Of a DNA stretch of 64,000 nucleotides, positions 25,001 through 38,700 are shown piece after piece. Every line of letters begins with the position of its first letter. Position 1 is the stretch's first letter. The stretch comes from Eremophila alpestris peregrina (lineage: Eukaryota > Chordata > Aves > Passeriformes > Alaudidae): positions 4,296,000 to 4,359,999 of the forward strand of contig WMCF01000029.1 of NCBI GenBank assembly GCA_009792885.1. The letters are read 5' to 3'. The notes under the pieces were generated by a model, which had not been told where the DNA came from, did no database searches, and saw only the letters and a list, made by a program, of their open reading frames with translations. The translations under genes and the position numbers were made by a program.

Positions 25001-28000
25001 CAAATAATTAGGTATTTGCTCTCAGAATAATACAGTGAATCTTTTGAGAAATAAGTGAGCAAAAAAGAGGTTTTATACAGCAGTTTCACAGTAAATCAAA
25101 TACATCTTATCAAAATGTGACCTATTCAAACTGCAAGTGATGAAGTGAAGAAACATCATCCCTAAGCTGAGTACATGTTAAGTTCAGCAAAACTGTCAAA
25201 GCCTTTAAGGCAAATAGCCCATTACAGACCATGAATGTTGTGAACTATTACCACTGCCAAGGTAATGTGGGATAATTTCTCCAGAACTAAAAAACTGACA
25301 TATTGTCATTTGACTTTTCCTCAGAACTCTACAGACAGATCATCATTGCAGATAACATGCTTAGCAGCAGGAAGGTTTTCTCCCCTCTCAGAACAGCTAA
25401 CAGAAAAGAGAGGAAAGGCAAGTCTGTGCAGGCTACAGCAGCCAGAAAAAATACAGCAACAAAATCTCTTAAGAATTCCATAATTATACACTGTTCTATG
25501 TTGTTTGGAAAAATCAACTGGAAGGTAGGCAGAAATCAGGATGCTGATTTCTCTGTCAGGGATAGAGAAATATTACAGCACTGACTCCCAGCAGTAGAAT
25601 CCTCAATGCACAAGTTTACATGATTAAGCTGCAAGCATTTAACTCACCAGGCATTTGATCGATATCTCTGTCACACAAGAAAGGACACAAATTGCTTTGG
25701 GAAATGCTAATGGACATCCTAAGGTATAACAGCCTTCCAAAAGCCTCTTCCCATGTTTGTACATTAGGGCGATCTAAAGCAGGAATAGTGCTGCAGTGGC
25801 ACTGGAGAGCATACACAGGAGATATGTTCTGCATTGTTATCTCTATCTTTTAATTATAATAGCTAACCATGAGGCAAAAAGGATTTTCCAAACATATATG
25901 ACTGTTAAAAAGCCAATACAAAAGCCAAGATGCTTTAATGAAAAGGGCAGCAGATTATCCAGTGTGCCTATCAGAACAGGCCTTTTGGTACTCATAACAG
26001 TGCAGTGTCAATGACACCTTTAGGGTAATTTCTGGTTTATCCTGAGGTCCTGGGTACATAATCATTTATAACAGATGCAAATAGATTATAAAAACCAAAT
26101 ATATATCCCATAGGAACCAAATAAAACACAAGCACCTAATGGAAAACAAATATTCCTTTAGACCTTCAGATCTCAGTTTGATACCAAATACTGCAAGAAA
26201 TCAACTACTCTGCCACTTTCTACTCTCAGTGTCTTTCTCACATATTATCACACCTTATTGAGCTCTCACTGATTTGATATCACAGCAGCCCTGATGAAAA
26301 ATGGTTAAAGAGAACACAGAAAGTTCACTGTGTTCAAGAGGCTGAAAACAGATGTTTTGTCCCTCTGGAGTTTTAAAATAAATAGAAGTTGAAAAGAACA
26401 CGCACCACAAAGTTGGTTTGAATCACCTACTGAGTACAAGGTCACAGGCCACTGTTTTTCAAACTGAAATGCAAGGATCTGTACTATGGGTATGGATAAC
26501 AGCTCTAGAAAAGCAGGATTTTTAAAAAATAACTTTCATTATAAGCATTATACCTGTCCCTCATATGCCAATCAACAAAAACCAAAAGCATGTTTATCTG
26601 CTGGAACTTGAGCTCATATCCTAAAGATCCATAGGACTAACTGTAAAATTAAGCCTCATTCAGACTTTAACCAATTTGGAAAAAAACACCACTCACTGGA
26701 GAGTGATTTGACTGAAAAAGTGTGGCCCAGCCAAAACCAAAAAAAGGAAAGATCAAAACCATGCTGAACTGATTCCTAACATTTGTAAGTAGAAATTTTA
26801 TTTTTAAATGTACAATTTGTTCTAAAGAAAACTTCTCATATTTGTATTTCTTTACAGATTTGACCACAAAAAAGTTTAATTTCTTTGTATTTAAATTTAA
26901 AAATCCCCACAAAAACCCTGCACAATGTTTGGCTCAGGCACGTGTTTCACATCTGCTTTTCCATATTGCCAAATAACAAAGAATTTCGCATTTCACACTG
27001 TTCATTTCCTTCCTAATGATTTTATTTAAATGCCATATTGCTCCTAAAATACTGATAGCCAGAAAAATGCCAAAGGTTTCTGCATCAAGGTGCAATTCCC
27101 ATTAAGCCTCACTTTGAACTTAGTAGGATATCCTCTGGCTGAATTTTACACAGATCAAGTCAGCTTTGAGTTTCAGATTCAACACTTAAGAAAATGACTT
27201 TGTTTAAAAATACACTATTCCAAGGTTTTTCTGCCCTTTAAGCTTCAAGCTGTACTTACTGTAGGAGTTCAGGTCAGCCTGGAGTAGTCCCAGCTCTCTC
27301 TGCCCACAGCTGCATTGTTTATGTTCATTGCTATCTGTTCTCCATATCATTTTTCCCCAACTGAGCTCTGCCTCTGGAGGGTACTGATTCATCCATTTCC
27401 TGATAATCCATATGTTCTCTTTGCATTTCTAAGAGAGACAGCAAATACTGCAAAAGAAAAAAGCAAAAGAAAGGATTTGAAATTTTAAATACATTTGAAC
27501 TTTTAAAAATTTACTTCTTATTTTTTATTTTCCTTAAACGAGCATTCATTTCATTGAGTTTCATAAACATGAAAGAACACAGAAAGTGAATTCTTAATTT
27601 CCTTCTTTTAGGTATTCATACTAGCCACTAGACAGGTTAGACACCTATGGATAATGAGGAGAAACACCAGTTTATTACTAAGAACTGAATAAAAAACATG
27701 CATCCTCATGCTTCAGAGCATTACAAAAATAAACCCAGAACTGATATCCCTTTGCTCTATAAATAGCATTTGATGGACATTAAAGAGAAACTTTTCTTTC
27801 CCATATTAGTTCCCTAATTGCCAGATGGTGCTACATTCTGAAGCAATTTTGTCAGAGAGACAATAGACACAGACTTTGCTAAAGAGAAAACTAATTTGCA
27901 TCACATATTCCATGGTAACTGTGGGTGTTTGCAGCTCATAAACAGGTTAGGGTGCTTATCTCTCAGTAAAACAATGCCATTTATCTTGTTAGGTATATCA

Positions 28001-31000
28001 GGGTATGAACATGCACAGGAACGTTTCCCATGTTGCAAACAAACTGACAATTTTCTCTGAGTGTCTTTCCCAGGAGCTCATTCCCCACAATGAAAGACCT
28101 TCCCATCCTGCACAAACCAAAGCTCAAACTTCAATTTGTCAGCTCCTACTTCACAGCAGTAAGGGAGTGCCTGTCCACAGCTCAAAGCACACAAACACAG
28201 AAAAAAACCTTTATCAGAGGAAGTTACAGGTCTTAGAATATATTACACTAAGAAAAAGTTGCAATTCATCAAGCAATTTATTCACTGTCATTTATCAGCA
28301 GTAACCATTAATAGATGTCTGCAAACTTGCACATGGCTCCATTTCAGCATGCTTTTCAGGCCATTGTTTAGAATATCATGGCATTTAGGCAAAATGCTAC
28401 AAGGTGACATCTCGGGATGTTATTTGATATTTCACATGGATGGATAAACTCCCTTCCCCCTGCCCATCAGCTGGCAGTTCCAATCCAAAGAATCAGTCTG
28501 GGAGTTCAGAGTTATGAGTCCAGAATTAAAAACTCAGTATGCAGAAGCAGTTCCCACCAGAGGCAGGGGGAATGCTACAAACTTTACATGCTCCTTCTCC
28601 CACTGCCAGCTGTGGGAATGTCAATTTACACAACATTTTATCATTCAGGCATGTACTCGACTCCAATGTAAATTATATAGAAAAAATATATTGGTTGACT
28701 ATAAACATCTCCAAAATAGTTGTTGTAAATAATGAACTTTTTCCCAGATATTTCCATTTAGTGTCTTTGAAACAGTGAATGCTGCAAGAAATGTTTTTAG
28801 TACAAGTAATTGCAAAAAAATGATAGAAATATTTTATGTCTTTTCTTAAGGGTAATTCACACAGCCATCCCAGACAAGTGTTTCTACTCCGAAAATAATA
28901 CCCACAGCATGAGCAAGACAGCACTGGGTGGTGAACATTCCTGAGTCATACCACACTTTCCCAGGAGGTCTGGAAATTGCCATGACAGCCACTTGCTATT
29001 AAAACTCAAACAATTTAATAATGAAAGCTGAAGCATTTTCACTATTGGTGTCACCATGACATTAATTTATATGACGGGCTGCCCCAAAATGATGAACTTT
29101 AAATTATGAAAAAGTTTATGATGCATGAACTCTCCATCCTCTGTTAACATCTTTTACCAGTTCCAACTTCTTCCACACACAGTAAATGTCACAAAATATC
29201 TTCATTCTTTTAGAAAACCACGCTATAAAGTTGAAAAAAATTATCATAGACAATGCTACATTTTCAGTCTTTATCTTCCATGTATAATGGTGTTAAGGTA
29301 CATTTTGATAATAGGAAAACCCAGTATGCAGGCAGGACAAAGCAGATCCTCATGAGGTAACAACTAATAAAGCAGAGGAAATAGTTTTAACAATACTTCT
29401 GGAGGACAGAATTTACACTTCATTTAGGTACATAAGGAATATAGAATAGACAAAGTTAGTGCATTGGCTTCAATATATAAACCAATCAAAAAGCTCAACG
29501 ATATGGGCCCTGTGGGGAGGTCAGTCAGCCTCCACCTCCTCTCACTCCTCCCTGTCTCAGTTAAACACTGTGTCCATCAGTGCCAGGTGATCTGCTCTTC
29601 CTTAGGTGGCTCCACACAAACTGCAGAGCAGAATTATCACCAAACCCAATCACTGCCAGCCCTGCCTGAGCACAGGCTGTGCCTAGGAACAGATGCCCAT
29701 ATGCCCCTTTGCCAAATCTTCAATCTGTACTTTTTACATGAAGGATTTTTCAGTCCTTCTTGTGCCTCCAAATTCTTTGTGCTTACTCCGGCTTTCTTGC
29801 TATTTCAAGTCCAGGCAAAGACAATAAGGTTATATAGAAAAAACTGGAAGATTATTGAATTTAATATCTTTCTATAAAGGTTTCTCAGGTACTTCACACA
29901 GATAGTGGAGCACTGACTGTTTTGCTCAGCTGCACATGGGACAGCACATGCCACAGCAGCTTGCTGTACTCAGTTGTGTTCATTACAGTAGAAACAAACA
30001 TGCTAATTTAAACACATATACAAACATATTTTCAATGCAACTGTATCTAGGAGTGATTTAAGTGTTCCCAGCATGAAAATAGCAATTCTGTACAAAGGTG
30101 TTGTAAACAAACACAAAATTCAGATTAAAAAATCTTCTCCAATATAACCTTTAACATTTTCTAAAATAACTGATAAATAATGGCAGTCATTTGGCTTGGT
30201 TAAATTTCACAGGGTTCCACATCATTTTTGCTGGCTTGCAAATGTAAACAGTTTTGAACAAAGCGTGGCAATCTAATAATCAAGTTGAGCTCCTCCCACA
30301 TAATAATAATTTCCACTTGAAAAGACTCTGATAACAAAATTTCCTCTGCTGGGTTTTGAATGGAACTGTGAGAGTAAGACTTGACTGTCAATTGTTTTCA
30401 TGTCCCTGCTTGCTTACTGAAAGATGAAGAGAATAACAAGCTCTAAGGAACAGGTACTAAAAGTAGAAGAATCAAGAAATAAACACACCTGCAGAGAAAA
30501 ACAGAAAAAACTTTCCCTAACAGAATACAATTCAATTAAGGCTGACACAGTGCCCCTGGTAAAGACCCTGTTCTCTATCACTTGCACTATTGAGAAAGCT
30601 GTAATCATCTGGGTGATATGTCTCCCTTAGCCTGAATTTCCTGGAAAATTTCAGTCAAAACACTGCAGCCATTCCTGAGAAAAAGGCAACGGGAAATAGC
30701 ATTTGCTTGGAATGTTAAAGGATTCTGAAGGCCTTTCTTTAAACAGTCCCATGCTTTAGAATAAGGACTTGCAAGTTGGCAGAGAGCTTGTGCCTTTTTG
30801 CTCTCTCAATGAAAAGCCACTCAAAAATGTCCAGCTTCAAGCCCTGTGGTCTGTGCACAGCCAGTACTTCCTGGACTTGTATTTCCCAACCTTTCTGTCT
30901 GTACTGGATGTGCTCCAGGGTCCTGAGAAGGTCTTTCTCTGCATTTACAGCTCAGTGCCAAATCTGAGTGGAACAATCTGAACTAAGGCAAGAGGTCTTT

Positions 31001-32711
31001 GCTGCTATTTCAATACTTTCCTTACTAAGTCCAAGCAACAGGCAAGAGGCAGCTCTCAAACTCAAATATCCAGGGAGAGGAATAATCCTTCAGGGAACAG
31101 ACTGGGAAGAAGAGGACCCTGAGGAGTAAGAAAGAAACTGGGAAAGCGTAGGAAAAAGACAGATTGAGATCCATAAAACTTGGGCCAGAAGAAAGGAGAA
31201 CAAATGGTGAGCAAGTACAGTGCTGGGCAGAGAGGCCAGAGTAAAATCCAGGGAAAGGAAGACACAATTCTGTTGAGGAACAACTCCCAGCTAGAAGAGA
31301 TCTGGGAATGAGGCTGGAGGAGTGGAGACACAGAACCTGTGTCTTCTACAATACCCCCTCCACCCCCACCAAAACATCCTGCAAATCAGAATCATTATAG
31401 AATGCTAAAGCTTTTGTCCTAGGGTGGCAAAAGCTTTGTATATATCTGGATTATTTCTGAGCCTTATTCTTCAAAAAGTCCCTGCACAGCTGGATTTAGT
31501 TTTCACTGTCAGTGGCCCAGACAAGATGATCACTTAATGTGAAAAGACCCATGAAGCAGCAAGAGAGAAGGACATGTAACAGTGACAGATTCTGCAGGAT
31601 TGTTCTGTATTACTTAAGTTTGTGTGACTGAATCACAGCCTGGAAAACTTAATTTTGGAACTCAGTGCTAAGTTTTGGAAGACAGTTCATAATTGAAAAG
31701 TTCATTTCTAATGAAAATATGAGGTGATGAAAGGTTGGACTAGCAGACTAGATCATTTGAGTCTTTATTAATAATATGAGTTCATTTTAATTCAGTGAAG
31801 CACATAATTGGCATCAAGCTTTTCAAGATCAGCACTCTTTCCTGTGACTTGAATCTGTAATATTTTAAGACATTTTTAATGCTATGGTAGATGTTTCCGT
31901 TATTTGCATTTTTAAATTAGGTTACTGTTAGATAGTTCAGACTAATTATAAGCTTGTTGATTTTATTGAGCCCAGTGATATCCAGTGGCTAGTGGCCAAT
32001 CTTTATAAGCCTAAACCCAAATTCCTTGCAATGCAGTCATCTCTCAGTGTGGGGCAGAGATGAACAGGTCCCTCTGAGATTACTCCACCTTGAACAACCA
32101 GGAAAGGGCAATGGGGTCAATTACTGTTTCAGTTTACCCCACAGCTGCTGCATATAAATCAGTTTACCAGAAGCTCTTAAAGTGCTTTAACAACATTTAC
32201 TTCAGTACCATCATCTTTGTAATTCAAAGCATTCTCAATGTAGGACAATGAAATCCAGAAAAAAATGACACAGAATGCAATGGAAATGCTCTTGGCCATT
32301 TAGACTGAAATCACCACTCTGATAAGTACAGAAACTTTCTGACCTTTGCCCTGCTGATACCATGCATTTTATTGAGGTACTTGTCTACAGGAAAGTTAAG
32401 CTTAAAAAAAATTCCTCTGTAATAAAAATCACTCAGTCACATCAGAAAGTCCCACTCTATTGGATATGAAATTTAATCAATAAGGTCCTCAGTACTTCTG
32501 CACTCCTAATGTTAGCAATGTCAGGATTCTCTGAATCACAGAGTTTTTTTGCAAATCTGTATGATTTTTAGTTCAACTTTCCAAAAGAACCTGTGATTCA
32601 CAAGTCTAAATTATATAATATTAGTCTTTGAGGTATGACAAACTTAGGCCCCAAATGATTGACAACTAAAAATCTTCAGCTAAGTGATTACCAATGTAAT
32701 GATTGTTTGGC
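19076..32711. other. Unique AT-rich non-coding sequence
   Basis: No gene is supported. A plus-strand frame of 164 codons (24285-24779) follows a good acceptor-like tract ending TTTTTTATAG at 24334, but its product has no recognisable domain. Small structures include T12 at 20457-20468, the perfect palindromic pair CCTGTACT-gt-AGTACAGG at 21392-21409, three AGTCATTT phrases at 22680-22717, the hairpin GTTCATGAG-ctgcca-CTCATGAAC at 23230-23253, and AGACACAG-aac-CTGTGTCT at 31326-31344. The interval 31030-31330 is strikingly purine-rich on the plus strand, which accounts for the overlapping open minus frames there. Confidence 0.5.
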
Positions 32712-32727
32712 TTTTTTTTTTTTTTTT
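32712..32727. repeat. T16 homopolymer
   Basis: Sixteen consecutive T. Read on the minus strand it could be the poly-A tail of an old retrocopy, but the flanks show no recognisable retroelement. Homopolymers of this length are often miscounted. Confidence 0.85.
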
Positions 32728-35700
32728 AGTTTACATAAATTGGTTATTTAAGTTATTGGAGATCGAGAATCTGCAGAACTGAGAATCTGCTTAGAACACA
32801 GATGAAGATAAAAGCAACCTCAAAGGAGCAGTGGGTTTACAGGTTTACAGCCCTCATCACACAAATCTTCTCCTTTAAACAGAAGTAGCACATTGGAAAG
32901 CCTAATTCAATACTCTATGGTCTTTTTAGGTTTACAGAGGCATAAATGAGAACTAGCTACCCATCTAGAATAGAAAACCACAAGTCTGAATTTTCAGAAA
33001 AACTCAGCTTACCTTGATTGAGCAATAAGGTGAGATTTTTCTTATTTTATCTAGGTTGATAAAGCTGGTGAAAGTGGCAAGAAGAAACAGATGTGGCATG
33101 GCTGATGTAAGCAGTAAATTCTGGCTTTCAGGAGTGCCACGCCTGAACAGCAATTCACATGGCTTTACAGCATTTTCCTGCCTTCAAATACAGATCTGGA
33201 CCTCAAACACAGCAAGAGAAGCTGAAACCCACAGAACCTGTGGAGTCACAATGTCTTTAAAACTAAGACTCTCCTTTCTGAAGCAGCATCTCACCAGAGC
33301 AGGATCTGAAGTAGATCCCTTCTCATATTCTCTCTTTTGAAAGGGAGTATGAAAAAGCATCAAACAGGCAACCTAACAGAACTTTCTTGAAATGAACATT
33401 TAGGCTGAATTATTTTCCTTGCTTACATAATTTTTGTAATAATTCAGGAATACAGAATATCATAGATTAAGCTGGTATTCTTCAAAACTAAGAAGACAGG
33501 AGGTACCAAAAGGACAGACAGTATCTTAGCACAGGACTCCAGAGGAGTATTTAACAGTCTCTCAGATCCTCAAGGTTTGAAGCCATAACCCATCACACTG
33601 CTCCAGGATCTTTCTCACCCATTCCAAGCACTGCATAAGAAATTGACTGCAAAACTTAAACCCCATATTTTAACAACATTTAAACAATGGAGATGCATTT
33701 CTTTTATCTACTCAAAGGAGTCAACTCTGAAAGAACCTGCAGAAAAAATACTATACTGTTTTCTGCCATCCTTTTGAAAATACAATTTTAAAAGGGCTGA
33801 CCCAGTGTTTTCCTTCTAATGAATTAAAAAGCACCATTAAATGTTTTCTATTAAATTGTTTTATTTGATGAGCTTAGTCTGAACTCTCTCTTCTCTTGCT
33901 CTGCCAGCAGCTATCATCATACTTCATGGCACTTCTTTAGAGAAAGTCTGCAGACCAGAACTCTGTAAAAAAGAACAAACTAACTTTGCAGACTGTGTAT
34001 TCCACATTAGAAGCAAATGGATGTCTGCTGAGGGCAATGCTCTCCACTGTGACAGTCAAAGCTTTGAAGCTTGGTCAAGCTTCCAGGACACTGCTTTGAG
34101 TAGATGACAGCACAAGCTGCGCTCTGGCAGAAGCAGATGAGGGACACGATGCACTGTCACCAATTATCTGATAAGTTTTTGACTGCTACAGATCCAGCTT
34201 TGCTGCTTTGTACAAGAATCCCAGCCCCACCAGCACTGTTCACTACTCATTCAGCTCTTTTGTAAAAGCCTCTGGAAAAGCCCTTCAATCCTTCATTTCA
34301 AAACCTCCCAGAATCTCAGCAGACCCCTGGGTGGCTGTTAAACACAGAGTACAATTTAGGAAGCACTGTCAGCTGATGCCACCTCCAAGGGCACAATGAC
34401 AAAGGGACCAGCTCTGGCTGCCCACCAGCTCCTGAGCAGCAAAGGGGGATGCTGTTCTCAGAGTCCCAAGCAGAAGAGGACACACAGACATGAAGCCCCT
34501 CAGTCTTCACGGGATGGGAAGCTTGGTTTGAAGGCAATTCAGGAACCATGAAACATCACTGATACAGTAATTTTTTGGTAGGTTCACTCTCATCTGTCCA
34601 CGCACAGTAAGGACAGCAACACACAGAATGAAGTCATTGCTCCACAACCACACTGAGCTCAAACCAGGGCCCTCTGTCACTCCAGCTCAAACACACTGCA
34701 AGTGAGGTCAGTCCTGCCCAGGCTGAGGAATACACTAAGGTCAAACAGATCCGCCTAGGTAGAGACCATGCAAAAATAAACTGTATTATGTATTTCCTTC
34801 AAAACAAACAAAAAAAAAAGTTATATAATGTCAAATAGACAGAGCAGCACAGTATATATAGAAACATAATAACAACTGGAAAGAAAGCTGATAATTTCTT
34901 TAAAGAGGAAGGAATTATTTAAGAAGTATGGTGAGGAAATTAGTTCTCATTTTAAATGCCTCACCAAGATAAGGTGTCTACCCTTGGTAAGTTATCTGGC
35001 CTCTTCACCATTACTAGCCTCATTATTAATTCTCTTATATTTATGTCATTTAAATACTGAAAGCTATAATCAAGGTTATACTTCAATACTAAATAAGCAA
35101 TTAGCAGTCAGACACTAATATCAAGCTGACATTTCATAGGGATTTTCAGATCCTCTGGGCCCAAAGTTCAGCCTGTATATCCATTAACTGTGCATTATTT
35201 TTTAAATAGCACAATCTTTCCTGCCTAGTTTGGTGATGCGAAACCACAATTTTAAAAGACTAAATATATCATCTGCAGAGGACTGTCCCCATCTCCTGAC
35301 AGGAACTCCACATGTCATATTCACTACAACACTTTTCAAAGGACCCTTTCTAACAAAACCAGATCAGGCAGTGTCTTGATGGTGCAAGCCAAATATGCAT
35401 TCCCACCCCACCTCCATGAATGGCAGCAACGTACAATTGCTCCTTCTCCTTGTTAATTCAAACTACAAAGTACCCAATAACAATATTGTTTGTGAAGCTG
35501 TAGGATATTCCTTTGCTACAGAGAGAGTGCACCCTTAGGATATGCCAAGTACAAAGGAATTCAAACACATTCCAGAAAACCGCATCCAAACTGAAAGCAC
35601 CAAAGTGATATAAATAAAAATAGCTTAAATAAAGCCAATTATTTTTAAATTTAAAGAAAACAACAACAACAGTCACAAAACCTCCACTCAGACCAAAAGA

Positions 35701-38700
35701 CATGGTAGTTCTCTGGAACTGTAACTTGTAATTTCCACAACAGAAGTTTGCTTCTGGTGGGCTCCAAGCTGCCCTGTAAGAGCAGGGCAGTGGATCTAAC
35801 AGTAATATCAGATGAGTCAAGGAAAAGCCCATCAAAGAAAGTTAAAAAAAAAATTGAAGATTGCCATAATGCTTTTCTGCTGACTAACTGACTTAAAGCC
35901 TGGGCAAGTACAGGGATATGAAAGCAGGAATGCCATTATGAAGATGCCTTGTAAATAATGCTGACAAAGCAAACTGAATATGCATTTCACTGGGCACTGC
36001 AGAAATAAAACAGTATGGCAGGAACTGTTTTAGCACTCTTCACAGCCTCACAGATTATTTCTACATAATACAACCATGATCTGTTTCCCTTCTTATCTTT
36101 CAAAATTCCTTTTCCAGGCTATCTCCCTCCAGCATCTCCTATACCATAATAACATAATGAAAAAGGGGTGCAGAAGATGCTGCTGCATTCTCAGTCACAC
36201 TGTGTAATGTGGTGCTGCCTTCCCCATCTTGTGATGATTGTTGCAAGTTCCCTGTGTAACTGCTGATCAGGAAAACTTTAGATACTGCCTCTCATGCAGT
36301 GAGGTACATTTCCACTATACGTGTGATTCTTAGCTGAGTGCATTCAATAAATCTGTGTCCTTAATTCTTGACACCTTCACATTCTGATTTCTCCCTTTTC
36401 CTCTGAATTGCCTTCACTCCTTCAGCACAGATTGAATGACTGATTAATTGTAACAATTTTAGCACTGCCTTTGTTCCTCACATTAGAGATGTCATTCATT
36501 TGTGTGAGAAAGCAAAGATAAGCATGCTTAGTTTGCCTTTCTGTCCTTGTATAGGGCCTAAAAAGGAGGAAGCTCTAAGTGTCTTCAGGGTAATTATGCT
36601 GGTGTTTGTTACTGTGGGTAACTCTGAGTGCCTTGAGGTGGAAGCATCTTGTTACCACAGCATGACCACCAACAAAAACATTCAAAATGCATGTCTCGCA
36701 GACAAAAACAAGCAGAGAATTTCCAGAAAGAACAGTTGGCAATTTTATGATATCTGGGAAATTGAACATGTTTATGCTCCAATGGCAAAAATATCTTAAT
36801 TCCTGCCTATAAACAAGGCCCAGCTTTGTGGTGCTACTGTGCAGAAATGAAGTGGGGAGGAAAAGGCTTTGCAAGACTTTTGTTATCATCCTGTCTTCCT
36901 GCATCCTGCCCCTTGTCCCTGGCTCTGCTACGTCAGCCTGTGGTTATGAATGAACAATTATACAGATAAAATGTTTTCATTAGCAGCTTTTATTTTGCAC
37001 TTTGTATAACTTCTGTGAGGGCAGATTTGTTTTAATTTTAGTAGCACACATTCTCATCGGGCACTTTTGTCACCTGTGAGCAGAGTGTGTGTGATCTCCA
37101 GGAGCACGTGTCTGCTTTGTACTCAGACTGAACAGGGATGAACACAACAGAAAACCTTACACAGAGCAGGAAGACCAAAGGTTTTTAAGCATACCAAGAC
37201 TACAGAGAAGCTGGCTGATTTTATTCCCCTGTACCACGCAGTTCTGTCCAAACCCAGGACGAAGAGCTAAGACATTGAGATGTGCAGTCTTGTCAGCTGA
37301 CACTGTGAAGTAGTGACAGATGCCCCAGAAGACTCTCAGTGTCATGGCCCTTGAAACTTCTCTACCCTCTGCATTATCACTTTGCTTGCCAGTCAGGAAT
37401 TCAGAAATTATGCTTTGCTGCCTTTGCATCTAATTTACATCTCAGGGCTGTCATTTTAACACAAAAATGAGCCATCAAGGAAAAAAAAAAAGAATAGCTG
37501 CATGAACATGAATAAAGGATACACTGTTATTAAGATAGCTGTTTTTGAATACACAAAAATTCTTGTAAGGCTGTGATGAAACCCCTCACAAACTACCACC
37601 TCTAAAAACAACTTGCTGACCCTATGCTGATTGTTGGAAGGAAGATTGAAAACCACCAGGAAGCAATTCTGCAGTGTGAAATTCAGTGTGTAATGAGGGG
37701 TGCAGGTTCCCTCACCCTGGGCATGCTTTGGTCAAGCTCATCAGGCAGCACTGCCACGGCTGAAGTACGTGGTGATTGTGGCAGTAAGGAGCAATTCTGT
37801 TCACAGAAACAACATCAAAGTGAAACATGCTTTGGAAACACAGAACACTGCACCACGCTGCCATTTAATGACTTTCACATCTTATGAGGATGGGGTAGAA
37901 TCTCTTACATTCTTTTCTATCTGCAGTTCTTTGACACCTTGAAAGACTCGCTGCATTTCTTCCACTCCTCTCCATCAAACTCTCCCCAGGCACACACTGG
38001 AGCAGCACGCCAAGCTCAGCACATCACACATGGGGACCCCACTCCTTCTATTGAACTTCCCCAGTGCTGTTCAAGACCAGAACAAGTACTGGGTTTGGAA
38101 ATTGCCAGGGGAGGATTCCACAATGTCTTTTGAAAAAAATGAGATTATTTGAGCCTTCATAAAAATATTGGAAGATTGGAATTATATCAGGAAAAGATAC
38201 ACAGGAAGATCCTGGCACGAGAAGGGCAAGAGTGTAAATATTTTTAATGCAGCAGCAGAGTTGTTAGATCACTAACCTAACATTCAGTTCTCATTTGGTG
38301 AGAACTGACTCCCCAGCCTGAACAGAATTATGTCAGTCAGGGATGATGTTCATTTCCAACTGCACTGCCTGTGTAAAATTTAGGGCTCATTAATTAATAT
38401 TCAAGGCACTTTGCAAGGGCCATCTTTTCTGTGAGCTTTTGTGGCAGAGATAGACTGATACATCCCAGTGGGTTTGTGATTCACAGTTGTAAGGTGGATT
38501 TGTTTTGGCATTAGCATAGTCAATGATTAAATGAATTTCATTTATTAAATAAATTCTCTACCAAGTGCTACATTGTAAATAATATGAGGTGGCTAGAAGC
38601 TGCAAAAATGTCAGCAAACAATCAAAATCTATGTCAAATATTAAGAAAGCTACACAGAATGCACATTCCTTCTCCCTCTGACATGGATGATTCTGTTCTT

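Noticed and set aside
29464..29877. 137-codon plus-strand frame
   Set aside because: No domain, no splice signals and mixed composition; not distinguishable from chance.
33444..33466. CR1 tail trace
   Set aside because: Only a loose resemblance to the terminal repeats, with no TCCCTTCCAAC-type motif adjacent.
35458..35835. 125-codon minus-strand frame with hydrophobic segments
   Set aside because: The hydrophobic runs come from A/T-rich sequence read as Phe, Leu and Tyr; no family is recognised.
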